From Roseiarcus sp963776665 (GTDB lineage: Bacteria; Pseudomonadota; Alphaproteobacteria; Rhizobiales; Beijerinckiaceae): DNA of 64,000 nt. Below, in pieces: positions 19,742 to 27,680 of the stretch; the stretch's first letter is position 1, and each line of letters opens with the position of its first letter. Below the pieces are notes generated by a model that saw only the letters and a program-made list of their open reading frames with translations, had not been told where the DNA came from and searched no databases. The translations under genes were made by a program, and so were the position numbers. Location of the stretch: assembly GCA_963776665.1 (NCBI GenBank), contig CAVZNQ010000023.1:1-64000 (forward strand), given 5' to 3'.

Positions 19742-19870
19742 AAGCGCGCGCCGCGGCGGGGCCGACCCGTTTGTCAGCGGCCCGGCGACCCGACGAACGT
19801 TTACGCGCCCGCGCCCTTCCAATAGAACGCCCGAGCGGAAAGCCCGCGCTTTCCGCCGATTGGGGCGCCG

Positions 19871-21874
19871 ATGTTCAAGAAGATCCTCATCGCCAACCGT
19901 GGCGAGATCGCCTGCCGCATCATCAAGACCGCGCGCCGCATGGGCATCAAGACGGTCGCCGTCTATTCGGAAGCCGATAAGGACGCGCTCCATGTCGAAA
20001 TGGCCGATGAGGCGGTCGCCATAGGGCCTCCCGCCGCGGCTCAGTCTTATCTCGTGATCGAAAAGATCGTTGACGCGTGCAAGGCGTCCGGCGCCGAGGC
20101 GGTCCATCCCGGTTATGGCTTTCTCTCCGAGCGCGCGGCGTTCGCTCACGCGCTCGCCGCAGCGAAGATCGTCTTTATCGGCCCCAACCCCAAGGCCATC
20201 GAGGCGATGGGGGACAAGATCGAATCCAAGAAATTCGCCAATGCCGCCAAGGTCTCGACGGTGCCCGGCTATCTCGGGGTGATCGATTCGCCTGAGCGGG
20301 CGGCTGAGATCGCCGACGAGATCGGCTATCCGGTGATGATCAAGGCTTCCGCCGGCGGCGGCGGCAAGGGCATGCGGATCGCCCACTCCCGCGAGGAGGT
20401 GTCGGAAGGTTTCGCCCGCGCCCGCTCGGAGGCGAAATCCTCGTTCGGCGACGACCGCGTTTTCGTCGAGAAATTCATCGTCAATCCGCGCCATATCGAG
20501 ATCCAGGTGCTCGGCGACAAGCATGGCCATGTCATCTATCTCGGCGAGCGCGAATGCTCGATCCAGCGGCGCAACCAGAAGGTGATCGAAGAAGCGCCTT
20601 CGCCCCTCATCGACGCGGCGACGAGAAAGAAGATGGGCGAACAGGCCGTCGCGCTCGCCCAAGCGGTGCAGTACGATTCGGCTGGCACCGTCGAGTTTGT
20701 GGCTGGCCAGGACCGAAGCTTTTATTTCCTCGAAATGAACACCCGCCTGCAAGTAGAGCATCCGGTGACCGAGCTCGTGGCCGGGGTCGACCTCGTCGAG
20801 GAGATGATCCGAAGCGCCGCCGGCGAACCGTTGCGCCTCAATCAGACCGACGTAAGGCTTACCGGCTGGGCAGTCGAGAGCCGGGTCTACGCCGAGGATC
20901 CGACGCGCGGTTTTCTGCCTTCGACCGGACGGCTGGTCAAATACCGCCCGCCGCCCGAAGGGACCCATCACGGCGTCACGGTCCGCAACGACACCGGCGT
21001 CTATGAGGGCGGGGAAATCTCGATCCACTACGACCCGATGATCGCCAAGCTCGTCACCCACGCGCCCGACCGGCTCGCCGCGATCGACGCCCAGGCGACC
21101 GCGCTCGACGCTTTCGTCATCGACGGCATCCGCCACAACATTCCGTTTCTCGCCGCCCTGATGCAGCATCCGCGCTGGCGCGAAGGGCGGCTTTCGACCG
21201 GCTTCATCGCTGAGGAATTCCCCGACGGTTTCCATCCGTTGGTCGCCAAGGACGAAACCGAGCTCAGACTGGCCGTGGCCGCTGCGCACATCGACCAAAC
21301 GCTTAACGCGCGAAAGCGGCTCATTTCCGGGCAGTTGCGGGAGCCCGAGCAGATGCGCTTCGAGCTCAAGCGGGTGGTGGCGCTGGGAATGAGCCGCATT
21401 GAGCTCGAGGTCGACCCCAAAAAGAACGGCGTCGAGATTGTGCTCGGCGACGGCCGCAGGGTCGCGGTCCATTCGGACTGGAGGCCCGGCGATCCGCTAT
21501 GGCGCGGGACCGTCGACGGCGTCGAGGTCGCAGTGCAGGCGCGTCCGATCCTCAATGGCCACGCGCTCTCCCACGCCGGGGTTGCCGTCGAGGCCCGCGT
21601 CTACACCCGGCGCGAGGTCGCGCTGGCCGCGCTGATGATCGAGCGCAAAGGCGTTGACGGCTCGCGCTTCCTGCTTTGCCCGATGCCGGGCCTTGTCAAG
21701 GCGATCGTGGTCAAGGTCGGACAGGAGGTGAAGGCTGGAGAGCAGCTTTGCATCGTCGAGGCGATGAAAATGGAGAACGTGCTGAACGCCGAACGCGACG
21801 CGACGATCAGGACGATCCTTTGCAAGGAAGGTGATTCGTTGGCTGTCGATGCGGTGATCATGGAGTTCGCATGA
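19871..21874 (+). CDS. pccA: Acetyl/propionyl-CoA carboxylase alpha subunit (biotin carboxylase + BCCP)
   Basis: The 667-residue protein opens with MFKKILIANRGEIACRIIK, the biotin carboxylase N-domain. The ATP-grasp region has KASAGGGGKGMRIAH and the catalytic EMNTRLQVEHPVTE. The C-terminal BCCP domain carries the biotinyl lysine in EAMKMEN, about 35 residues from the end. It carboxylates its own biotin with ATP and bicarbonate and hands the carboxyl to PccB. The four-base ATGA overlap with the following RidA gene suggests one operon. Confidence 0.95.
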   Translation: MFKKILIANRGEIACRIIKTARRMGIKTVAVYSEADKDALHVEMADEAVAIGPPAAAQSYLVIEKIVDACKASGAEAVHPGYGFLSERAAFAHALAAAKIVFIGPNPKAIEAMGDKIESKKFANAAKVSTVPGYLGVIDSPERAAEIADEIGYPVMIKASAGGGGKGMRIAHSREEVSEGFARARSEAKSSFGDDRVFVEKFIVNPRHIEIQVLGDKHGHVIYLGERECSIQRRNQKVIEEAPSPLIDAATRKKMGEQAVALAQAVQYDSAGTVEFVAGQDRSFYFLEMNTRLQVEHPVTELVAGVDLVEEMIRSAAGEPLRLNQTDVRLTGWAVESRVYAEDPTRGFLPSTGRLVKYRPPPEGTHHGVTVRNDTGVYEGGEISIHYDPMIAKLVTHAPDRLAAIDAQATALDAFVIDGIRHNIPFLAALMQHPRWREGRLSTGFIAEEFPDGFHPLVAKDETELRLAVAAAHIDQTLNARKRLISGQLREPEQMRFELKRVVALGMSRIELEVDPKKNGVEIVLGDGRRVAVHSDWRPGDPLWRGTVDGVEVAVQARPILNGHALSHAGVAVEARVYTRREVALAALMIERKGVDGSRFLLCPMPGLVKAIVVKVGQEVKAGEQLCIVEAMKMENVLNAERDATIRTILCKEGDSLAVDAVIMEFA

Positions 21875-22269
21875 GGCCGGCGCGCCGGCTGATCTCGTCG
21901 GGCTCGCCCTTCGAGCGGACTTACGGCTATTCGCGCGCGGTTGTTTGCGATGACGAAGTTCACGTCGCCGGCACGACGGGATATGACTATGCGAAAATGG
22001 TTATGCCCAGCGACGTCGCCGAGCAGGCCCGCAACATCTACGCGACGTTCGCCGAAGTGATGAAGGAAGCGGGCGGCGGGCTCGCCGATATCGTGCGCTT
22101 GCGCACGTTCGTCACCGACGCCGCAGATTGCGAAGCGGTGCTGAAGGTGCAGGGCGAGGTGTTTGGCGCGATTCGCCCCGCTGCGACGATCGTCGTGGTC
22201 TCGGCGCTGCTGAAGCCTGAAATGAAGGTCGAAATCGAAGCCGAGGCGCGGCTCAGCCGCAGCGAATGA
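21871..22269 (+). CDS. RidA-family (YjgF/YER057c/UK114) protein
   Basis: The 132 residues have the RidA layout. LISSGSPFERTYGYSRAVVC and VHVAGTTGYDYAKMVMPSD come first, then QARNIYATFAEVMKEAGGGLADIVRLRTFV and a C-terminal KVEIEAEARL. The family hydrolyses reactive enamines/imines in the cytosol. This branch ('RidA family' of about 130 residues) often lacks the archetypal arginine context, so activity is not certain. Translation is coupled to pccA by a 4-base overlap. Confidence 0.85.
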   Translation: MRPARRLISSGSPFERTYGYSRAVVCDDEVHVAGTTGYDYAKMVMPSDVAEQARNIYATFAEVMKEAGGGLADIVRLRTFVTDAADCEAVLKVQGEVFGAIRPAATIVVVSALLKPEMKVEIEAEARLSRSE

Positions 22270-22278
22270 TCGCGCGCC

Positions 22279-22542
22279 TCACCCGGCCGGCTTCTTGACC
22301 CACAGCGAGCACCAGCCCGTCGGGGCGATGTCGCCATCGACCATCTTGCACGAATTGGGGGCGACGAAAAAATTGCAGCCGTCGCACTGCTTGCCGTCCT
22401 TCGGATCAGGCTGATACTTGACCGCCGTCATCGCCAGTTTTGCTTCCGCTTCCCCAGCCAGCGCGACGAGGGGCGCGGCCCCTGCTGCGGCGAAAAGGAC
22501 AGTGCGGCGGCTGACGCCGGGTTTCCTGCAAGCTTCAGTCAT
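22279..22542 (-). CDS. High-potential iron-sulfur protein (HiPIP) 1
   Basis: The 87-residue precursor carries a Tat-type leader (SRRTVLFAAAGAAPLVALAG). Its mature domain has four Cys spaced C-x2-C-x8-C-x12-C (CDGCNFFVAPNSCK, then C in PTGWCSLWVKK), the HiPIP [4Fe-4S] pattern. HiPIPs are soluble periplasmic one-electron carriers between cytochrome complexes and terminal reductases or reaction centres, and in some acidophiles between iron and oxidase. GGAGGC precedes the ATG at 22542. A perfect Irr-type palindrome lies about 70 bases upstream. It is paralogous to the HiPIP at 27128-27385 at the far end of the heme-protein cluster. Confidence 0.9.
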   Translation of the reverse strand: MTEACRKPGVSRRTVLFAAAGAAPLVALAGEAEAKLAMTAVKYQPDPKDGKQCDGCNFFVAPNSCKMVDGDIAPTGWCSLWVKKPAG

Positions 22543-22611
22543 GAACGCCTCCTCCGCCGATGGGGACATCTAGGGGCGCGCCGCCAGCTCTCCCGGAGGC
22601 AGCGCCGCTCG

Positions 22612-22630
22612 ATTTAGAATGTTTCTAAAT
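22612..22630. promoter_or_regulatory. Perfect Irr (ICE-type) iron-responsive operator
   Basis: ATTTAGAATGTTTCTAAAT is a perfect 8+3+8 palindrome that matches the iron control element TTTAGAA-N3-TTCTAAA bound by Irr in rhizobia and relatives. It lies 70 bases before the HiPIP start on one side and 122 bases before the CusF-like start on the other. It could control either or both. Irr acts mainly under iron limitation, and repression of an iron-sulfur protein gene would fit. Confidence 0.75.
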
Positions 22631-22751
22631 TGGCGCGCAGTCAATCTCCGCCGGTGGCGGATCGGGGCGAATCGACCCTCGCTTTGCCACTTGTACCAGG
22701 CGCGTGGCCCGCCCATATTTCGCGCGGTGAAGCGTGGGGAGGGAGGCGAGA

Positions 22752-23072
22752 ATGCAATTCGCCAAGCTGCGGCTTGCGCTCCCCTTGATTGTTTGCGGAC
22801 TGGCGGCGAGCGACGCCGCTGAGGTTCAAGAGACGGGGGCCGAAGGCGTTTTCTATGGCCGCGGGCTCGTCAAGGCGGTCGAGCCCGGAACCGGCTGGTT
22901 GACGCTCGCTCATAACGACATCATGGGCTGCATGCCGGCGATGGAGATGACGTTCCGCGTTCGGGCGCTCGACGTGAGCCGTGAGCTACGGCCCGGCGAC
23001 ACGATCGAGTTCACGCTTGACGGCGGCAAATACGTCATCCTTGACACAAAGCTCGTCTCGCACGCCGAGTGA
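22752..23072 (+). CDS. CusF-like periplasmic copper-binding protein
   Basis: The 106-residue protein has a signal peptide (FAKLRLALPLIVCGLAASDA) and a small OB-fold domain. The Cu/Ag-binding signature of CusF is recognisable in IMGCMPAMEMTFRV, with Met residues spaced as in the family, and in LRPGDTIEFTLDGGKYVI. CusF chaperones Cu(I)/Ag(I) in the periplasm, usually to a CusCBA pump, but no pump gene is adjacent here. GGGAGG precedes the ATG at 22752. It converges with the C-terminal-heme gene at 23086, with only 13 bases between. Copper may be needed for, or need buffering beside, the redox cluster. Confidence 0.8.
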   Translation: MQFAKLRLALPLIVCGLAASDAAEVQETGAEGVFYGRGLVKAVEPGTGWLTLAHNDIMGCMPAMEMTFRVRALDVSRELRPGDTIEFTLDGGKYVILDTKLVSHAE

Positions 23073-23085
23073 CTGCCGAGCTTGG

Positions 23086-24462
23086 TCAGCGAAAACTGGC
23101 AAGGACGCCGACGAAGTCGCGCCCAAGGGCGTTCGACACGGCCTGATGGCAGGACATGCAGCTCGACGGCGGATCCTGCATGTAGGTCTCTATCGTCGTG
23201 TTGACGAGATTTTCCTTGGGCGGGTCCGCAGTCTGGTAGCTCTCGTGCGGCGCGTCCGGCGGAAGCGTCAGCCCTGGGAAATAGACGCCGTTGTTTTGCG
23301 GATCGTCCGGGCGGGTGACGGTCGGCCATTGGACCGCGACCAGCATGTAGTGCTCCCACACGGTTCCCTTGATTCCGGGCAAGGCCCAATAGGCCCGGTT
23401 GATCGCCATCGTCGAGGGATGGATCGGATGCCTGCGCACCACTTGCATCGGCGCCGGGTCGATCCTGGGCGCATTGTCGAGGCTGACGGGCAGCGTGCCG
23501 GGCGTGCCGAACGGCGGCCAGAGACCGCGGTCCGGCCTCGACGGATCGAAATAGGAATAGGGCGCGCCCGCGTCCTTGGCGTCCGGTTCGCGCGCTTCGC
23601 CTTCGCCGGCCGGCGGCACGTTGTCGACGTGCTCGAAGGTGCTCCATATTCCCTGCGGGCGATATTTCGTCTTGATTACGATGTGCAGACCGACGAGCGC
23701 GACGTCGCTTTTCGAGCAGACGACGCGGCCGGCGGCAACCGTCCTGGCGACATCGACGACCTCGGCGTTCTCAACTACATAGTAGCGCGCGCGGATCGCT
23801 GGCGTATCGGCCGCGGTGAGCGGGCGCCACGCCGCCTTGACGGCGATCGAGCCGGCGGGAAGATGCGCCGGGTGGGCCTCGTCTGGCAGATTCTCGCCCC
23901 GGCTCCAGCCGTTGAACGCGAGCGCCGAGTATTCGGGTTCGTTCAGGCGCACTTCGTAGCGGGTATAGGCGCCGTTCTGCGCCACCAGGGGATTGGCGGC
24001 GACGCCGGGAAGAAAGGCGGACTGGTTGAAATCCAGGAACGGCTCGAACGACGCGAGCGTCTTGGCGCGGCCATCGACTTCAGCGCCGCAGGGGTTGCGC
24101 GCTTCGTAGGTCGCCCAGGGTTGAGGCGCGGAAGGGCGCCCATCCGGCGCGACCTGAAACAGCTCGTAGCGTGACTTGAAGGTCTCCCAGACGCGCGGGC
24201 CGGGATCGCCAAGCGCCTTGGCGCGATCGGGGACGCCGCGCCCCTCGGGGCCGGCGAGCGAGGGCCAGTTGAGCGAGAGGAAGGCGCGCCAGGCGAAATT
24301 GTCGAAGGCCGGATACGGGTCGACCTTGGTCGAGGGTACATCCTCGATGCGGTCGGCCGAAAAGAGCGGTGCGCCATCTTCGGCGGCGGCGGGGCCGATG
24401 GAGCCGAGGGCGATCGACGCTTGAAGAATGACGATCGCAATGGTCAGTCGACCAGCGCGCAT
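23086..24462 (-). CDS. Large secreted protein with a single C-terminal heme c motif
   Basis: The 458-residue precursor has a signal peptide (MRAGRLTIAIVILQASIALG, cleavage near AAA). Most of the mature protein is a long region I cannot assign, with many Trp and Pro (FAWRAFLSLNWPSL, GIWSTFEHVDNVP, YWALPGIKGTVWEHYMLVAVQWP). The only heme site, SCMSCHQAVSNALG, lies about 25 residues from the end. That is an unusual place for a CxxCH, so the heme probably packs onto the large domain. Upstream on the same strand are a small cytochrome c and a CHRD protein. A periplasmic oxidoreductase or docking protein is a guess. Confidence 0.7.
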   Translation of the reverse strand: MRAGRLTIAIVILQASIALGSIGPAAAEDGAPLFSADRIEDVPSTKVDPYPAFDNFAWRAFLSLNWPSLAGPEGRGVPDRAKALGDPGPRVWETFKSRYELFQVAPDGRPSAPQPWATYEARNPCGAEVDGRAKTLASFEPFLDFNQSAFLPGVAANPLVAQNGAYTRYEVRLNEPEYSALAFNGWSRGENLPDEAHPAHLPAGSIAVKAAWRPLTAADTPAIRARYYVVENAEVVDVARTVAAGRVVCSKSDVALVGLHIVIKTKYRPQGIWSTFEHVDNVPPAGEGEAREPDAKDAGAPYSYFDPSRPDRGLWPPFGTPGTLPVSLDNAPRIDPAPMQVVRRHPIHPSTMAINRAYWALPGIKGTVWEHYMLVAVQWPTVTRPDDPQNNGVYFPGLTLPPDAPHESYQTADPPKENLVNTTIETYMQDPPSSCMSCHQAVSNALGRDFVGVLASFR

Positions 24463-24640
24463 GACTGTCCCAAATGATGAGGCGCCGGCGCAGGGTTCAC
24501 CGTCGCTTCGCATCGCATTCAAATCCGTAGACCCACGTCGTCGCCCTCGCCGCCCCGTGGGCCTGTGAAGGTCGCTTGTTAAAACCTCAGGCCTTCCCCC
24601 TATTCGTCATTCCGCAGTGCTCCGGGGGGCGCTGCCACTC

Positions 24641-24925
24641 TCACTCGCTCCCGGTGATGTAGGCAATGACATCGTCGATGTCCTTCTTGCTGCGCAGGCC
24701 GGGAAACGTCATCGCGGTCGTCGGCTTGAAGCGGCGCGGGTTTGCGAGAAATTTTGGCAGGTTTTCGACCCCGATCCGACCCGTGTAGGGCAGGGCGGCG
24801 TGGCATTGATGGCAGACGGTCTGAAAGATCCTCTTGCCCGCCTCCGCGTCCGCAGCATGGGCGACGACGCAGCTCGCCAAAGCCGACCAGGACGCGACGA
24901 GGAAAGCGAATCCGAAACCTCTCAT
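24641..24925 (-). CDS. Small class I cytochrome c
   Basis: The 94-residue precursor has a signal peptide (FGFAFLVASWSALASCVVAHA), then GKRIFQTVCHQCHAALPYTG, a CxxCH heme c site. The probable sixth ligand is the Met of TTAMTFPGLRSKKDIDDVIAYI, the usual C-terminal helix. It is a soluble periplasmic electron carrier. Its start overlaps the stop of the CHRD gene by four bases (ATGA), so the two are translated together. Confidence 0.9.
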   Translation of the reverse strand: MRGFGFAFLVASWSALASCVVAHAADAEAGKRIFQTVCHQCHAALPYTGRIGVENLPKFLANPRRFKPTTAMTFPGLRSKKDIDDVIAYITGSE

Positions 24926-25419
24926 CTCCGGATGACGGGTCCGCGAATCTCTCCAGCCGGAAACAATTTTGAATGCAAGTTGAAATACCACCGGCCGTCC
25001 TTCAGGTCCTTGGCCTGGGTGTCGTCGATCTTCGCCACCCCGTGGAAGGGGCTCGCCAGATTACCTGGCGTTCCGACCTGGATAGGCGCGTTCTCCTCGG
25101 GCGTTAGCCCGAGATAGGAGACGGGGCCGTGGAAATGCGCCCCGATCGGCGCCGTGGTGAGGCCCGAATAAGTGACCGTCCATTCCACGGTGTTCGTGTC
25201 AGTGTCGAACACTCCCTCCATCAGCCCCTTGGCTGGACTGTTGTTCGAAGGAACCTCGCCGCCGCCGCTGAGACTGGCCTGGATCGGGATTTTGAGCGCA
25301 AAGGCGTGCGAAATCGGCGCGGTGAGCGCGGCCAAAGCAAGAGCAGCGACGCTCGCTCGTGCTCCCTTCGCAGTCCGCGCGTGGCGGGAAACGCTTCGGA
25401 AGTCAGCCCTCTCTGACAT
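24922..25419 (-). CDS. CHRD-domain secreted protein
   Basis: The 165 residues carry a signal peptide (ASVAALALAALTAPISHAFA). One CHRD (chordin) domain follows, with SLSGGGEVPSNNSPAKG, VEWTVTYSGLTTAPIGAHFHGP and the closing YFNLHSKLFPAGEIRG. CHRD domains are secreted beta-sandwiches of unclear function in bacteria. Histidines in AHFHGP and NLHS are conserved and could bind metal, but that is inference. The gene is coupled to the cytochrome c downstream, which ties it to the redox cluster. Confidence 0.85.
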   Translation of the reverse strand: MSERADFRSVSRHARTAKGARASVAALALAALTAPISHAFALKIPIQASLSGGGEVPSNNSPAKGLMEGVFDTDTNTVEWTVTYSGLTTAPIGAHFHGPVSYLGLTPEENAPIQVGTPGNLASPFHGVAKIDDTQAKDLKDGRWYFNLHSKLFPAGEIRGPVIRR

Positions 25420-25536
25420 GTTCTCTCCCGCTTCGGCGCGCCAACTTCAACACCGGCCGCCGCCGCTCAAGCACCTGCGATTTGCTCAACGCCTGCGTGG
25501 GTCGCTTGCCCTGTCTTCGAGGCCGTCGCCAAAGAC

Positions 25537-26985
25537 TCAGAACGCAAACCACGCATAGGCGAACACGGAATTGTTGCCTTGCGCATTATGCGTGCCGCCC
25601 AGATTCGAGCCGTCGAAATTGGTCGTCCCGCCATATAGGTGCAGATAGTCTGTGAATTGCAGGCCGAGCCGCACGTTCCACGTGGAATAGGGAAATGGTG
25701 CGCCGTGACTGAAGGGGAGGTAAGCGAGGTCGAGGATGAGGCCGTTGCCGTTCGGGCTTGCGATGGCGCTGTTCGGGAAGGGTCCGAGGCCGTTAGGCAT
25801 GCAAACGGCGGCCGGTGAGCCATACGTATTGCAGTCCCCCGAGCCAGCGATGTTGAAATATCCTAAGCCGATGCTGTAGGTGTGGTCCCAGACGAACGAC
25901 GCGTTGGCTTTGAAGCTGTTGAGTGTGTTGTTGAGGTTAGACGATATGCTTTGCCCGAAAGACGAGTTCAGCTTCTGCCATTCCATGATATCGGTGAGTT
26001 TCAGCGTCAGGCTGTATTGATCGCCGTCATACTGGTATTGCGAATCGAAACCGACATCGAGAAAGTTGTCGGTCCCGAAGCCGTAAATGCGGCCAGGGGT
26101 GACCTGACCGTACATGCCGAAGGTGCCGACCATCAGGTAGTGCGGACCCCAATGCGGCTCGAGCGCGACTCGCCAGTAAGGCGCCACGTTGGCCAAGGCG
26201 TCAGTCGTTGAGTTGCCGACGTTGAACGCCTGCAAAACGGGGACAGGGAACCCCTTGTAGAAGGTCAAGTCGGCGTAGAGCATGTCGTTCCAAAAGACGT
26301 ACGCGCCAGCGCCGCCGACAATCCCGGTGTAGGAGCCTTCCAAATGAGTCAACGGCGGACCAAAGGCAGGGGCGATGGTCGACGAGATCTGCGGCCACCC
26401 CCAGGACGGTGTCGTGTTCCAGGGGTCTTCAACCGTGGGCGCGTTGTTGGCGTCGATGCCCCAGATCGTGTCTTTGCCGAACAGCTTAAGGGTGTCGGCG
26501 TAGCGCACGTCGGAGGCGTCCACCCCGACCGTTCCGCCAACGGGATCGCCGGTAATCTGGATGAACGAGCCGAGATTGCCGAAAAGCTGGCCGGCGATAA
26601 AGCCGGAAACCTGCTGCGAGACGAGATTATCGTTGGTGTGCAGGCCCGGGGCCGGTGGCGCATCCTGCGGCGACTGCGTGTGAGTGAAGCCGGCCATATA
26701 CATCGCGGCGATTGGCGGCCCCTTCCAGTCGCCGCCCCCAAGCGTATAGCCGCCGATCTTAAAGCGGCGGCCGAACGGGGTCAGTTCGGGAAAGGCGGTG
26801 TGGCAGGCCGCGCAGGGCTGGCCGGTCTGGCGCGCGTAACTGGGCAGCGCTTCAGCGGGTCCGACGGTGGCGGCAAGAAATCCCGCCGCGGTGACGAGCG
26901 CCGCCAAGGCGAGAGCGAAGGCGAACATCGTCGCCCTGATCTTGTCCGGCGCGATCCCGCCCGACCCGCTCGCCGCTGCGTTCAT
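25537..26985 (-). CDS. Outer-membrane porin-like protein with N-terminal heme c (Cyc2-like)
   Basis: The 482-residue precursor has a signal peptide (FAFALALAALVTAAGFLAA). At once follows SYARQTGQPCAACHTAFPEL and FGRRFKIGGYTLGG, a heme c motif in a context strongly resembling the N-terminus of Cyc2 outer-membrane cytochromes. The remaining ~400 residues alternate polar and hydrophobic residues and are rich in Gly, Tyr, Trp and Asn. The chain ends in AYAWFAF, a C-terminal Phe typical of beta-barrels inserted by BamA. The model is a barrel with one heme in its lumen that moves electrons across the outer membrane. Related barrel proteins with this N-terminus exist whose function is unknown, so iron oxidation is only one option. 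Confidence 0.75.
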   Translation of the reverse strand: MNAAASGSGGIAPDKIRATMFAFALALAALVTAAGFLAATVGPAEALPSYARQTGQPCAACHTAFPELTPFGRRFKIGGYTLGGGDWKGPPIAAMYMAGFTHTQSPQDAPPAPGLHTNDNLVSQQVSGFIAGQLFGNLGSFIQITGDPVGGTVGVDASDVRYADTLKLFGKDTIWGIDANNAPTVEDPWNTTPSWGWPQISSTIAPAFGPPLTHLEGSYTGIVGGAGAYVFWNDMLYADLTFYKGFPVPVLQAFNVGNSTTDALANVAPYWRVALEPHWGPHYLMVGTFGMYGQVTPGRIYGFGTDNFLDVGFDSQYQYDGDQYSLTLKLTDIMEWQKLNSSFGQSISSNLNNTLNSFKANASFVWDHTYSIGLGYFNIAGSGDCNTYGSPAAVCMPNGLGPFPNSAIASPNGNGLILDLAYLPFSHGAPFPYSTWNVRLGLQFTDYLHLYGGTTNFDGSNLGGTHNAQGNNSVFAYAWFAF

Positions 26986-27127
26986 GGGCGCCCCTCAATG
27001 TTCGCGCCTTAAACCACAACGCCCGCATTGCCCACGGGCGTCGCGGTCGAATCATTCTATCGTCATTTGTCGCATAGTTTTCGCGCTCTAACACGAACAA
27101 ATTCGAGCGCAACAAGAACCGGGAGCT

Positions 27128-27385
27128 TCACGCCTTTTTCACCCAAATCGAGCACCATCCGGTGGGAGCGATATCGCCCGCGACAGACTTGCATGAATTG
27201 GGGGCGATGAAGAGGTTGCAGCCGCTGCACTGTTTGCCGTCTTTGGGCGTGGGCTGATACTTCACCGCCGACTGCGCCATTTTTGCTTCCGCGCTGCCGC
27301 TCAGCGTCATCAGCGCCGTCGCGCCGGCGGCGGCAATGAGGATCGTGCGACGGCTGACGCACGCTGGTTTGGCTTGATCGCTCAT
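27128..27385 (-). CDS. High-potential iron-sulfur protein (HiPIP) 2
   Basis: This 85-residue paralogue of the HiPIP at 22279 has a Tat-type leader (VSRRTILIAAAGATALMTLS). The four cluster-binding Cys are in CSGCNLFIAPNSC and PTGWCSIWVKK, with spacing C-x2-C-x8-C-x12-C. It heads the run of minus-strand genes for heme and CHRD proteins, 142 bases before the porin-cytochrome gene, so it is the best candidate for the soluble acceptor or donor of that system. The start at 27385 is chosen for AGGAGAAGCCAAG just upstream; the longer frame is arginine-rich shadow. Confidence 0.9.
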   Translation of the reverse strand: MSDQAKPACVSRRTILIAAAGATALMTLSGSAEAKMAQSAVKYQPTPKDGKQCSGCNLFIAPNSCKSVAGDIAPTGWCSIWVKKA

Positions 27386-27680
27386 CTTGGCTTCTCCTGG
27401 AATTTTTCTCTCCCATGCGGGCCGCGTCGTTGCCTCGTCGCGGCGCCGCCGAGCGCCGGGGCTGCGGGAAACGGAACCGCCCGCGAGCATCCGACCTGGC
27501 CATAACGAATGCGCTGGTTATCGACTTAGATCAAGTGGGGTGAGCGGGACTTTCGTCCATATCCGGGCGCCTCGGACGCTCGCGCTCGCTTTCGTCGTCC
27601 CCTTATGATAGTCCGGCCAAAATTCGCCAAACGCTCGCCAGACCCGGAGGGGCGCGTAAGCGTCGGTTCGAGCGTCAAAC

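Noticed and set aside
19418..21472. 684-codon minus-strand ORF opposite pccA
   Set aside because: Same reason: a shadow frame of a high-GC coding region with full biotin carboxylase motifs on the other strand.
22752..23072. Part of a CusCFBA efflux operon
   Set aside because: No pump, adaptor or outer-membrane factor gene is adjacent; only the CusF-like protein is present.
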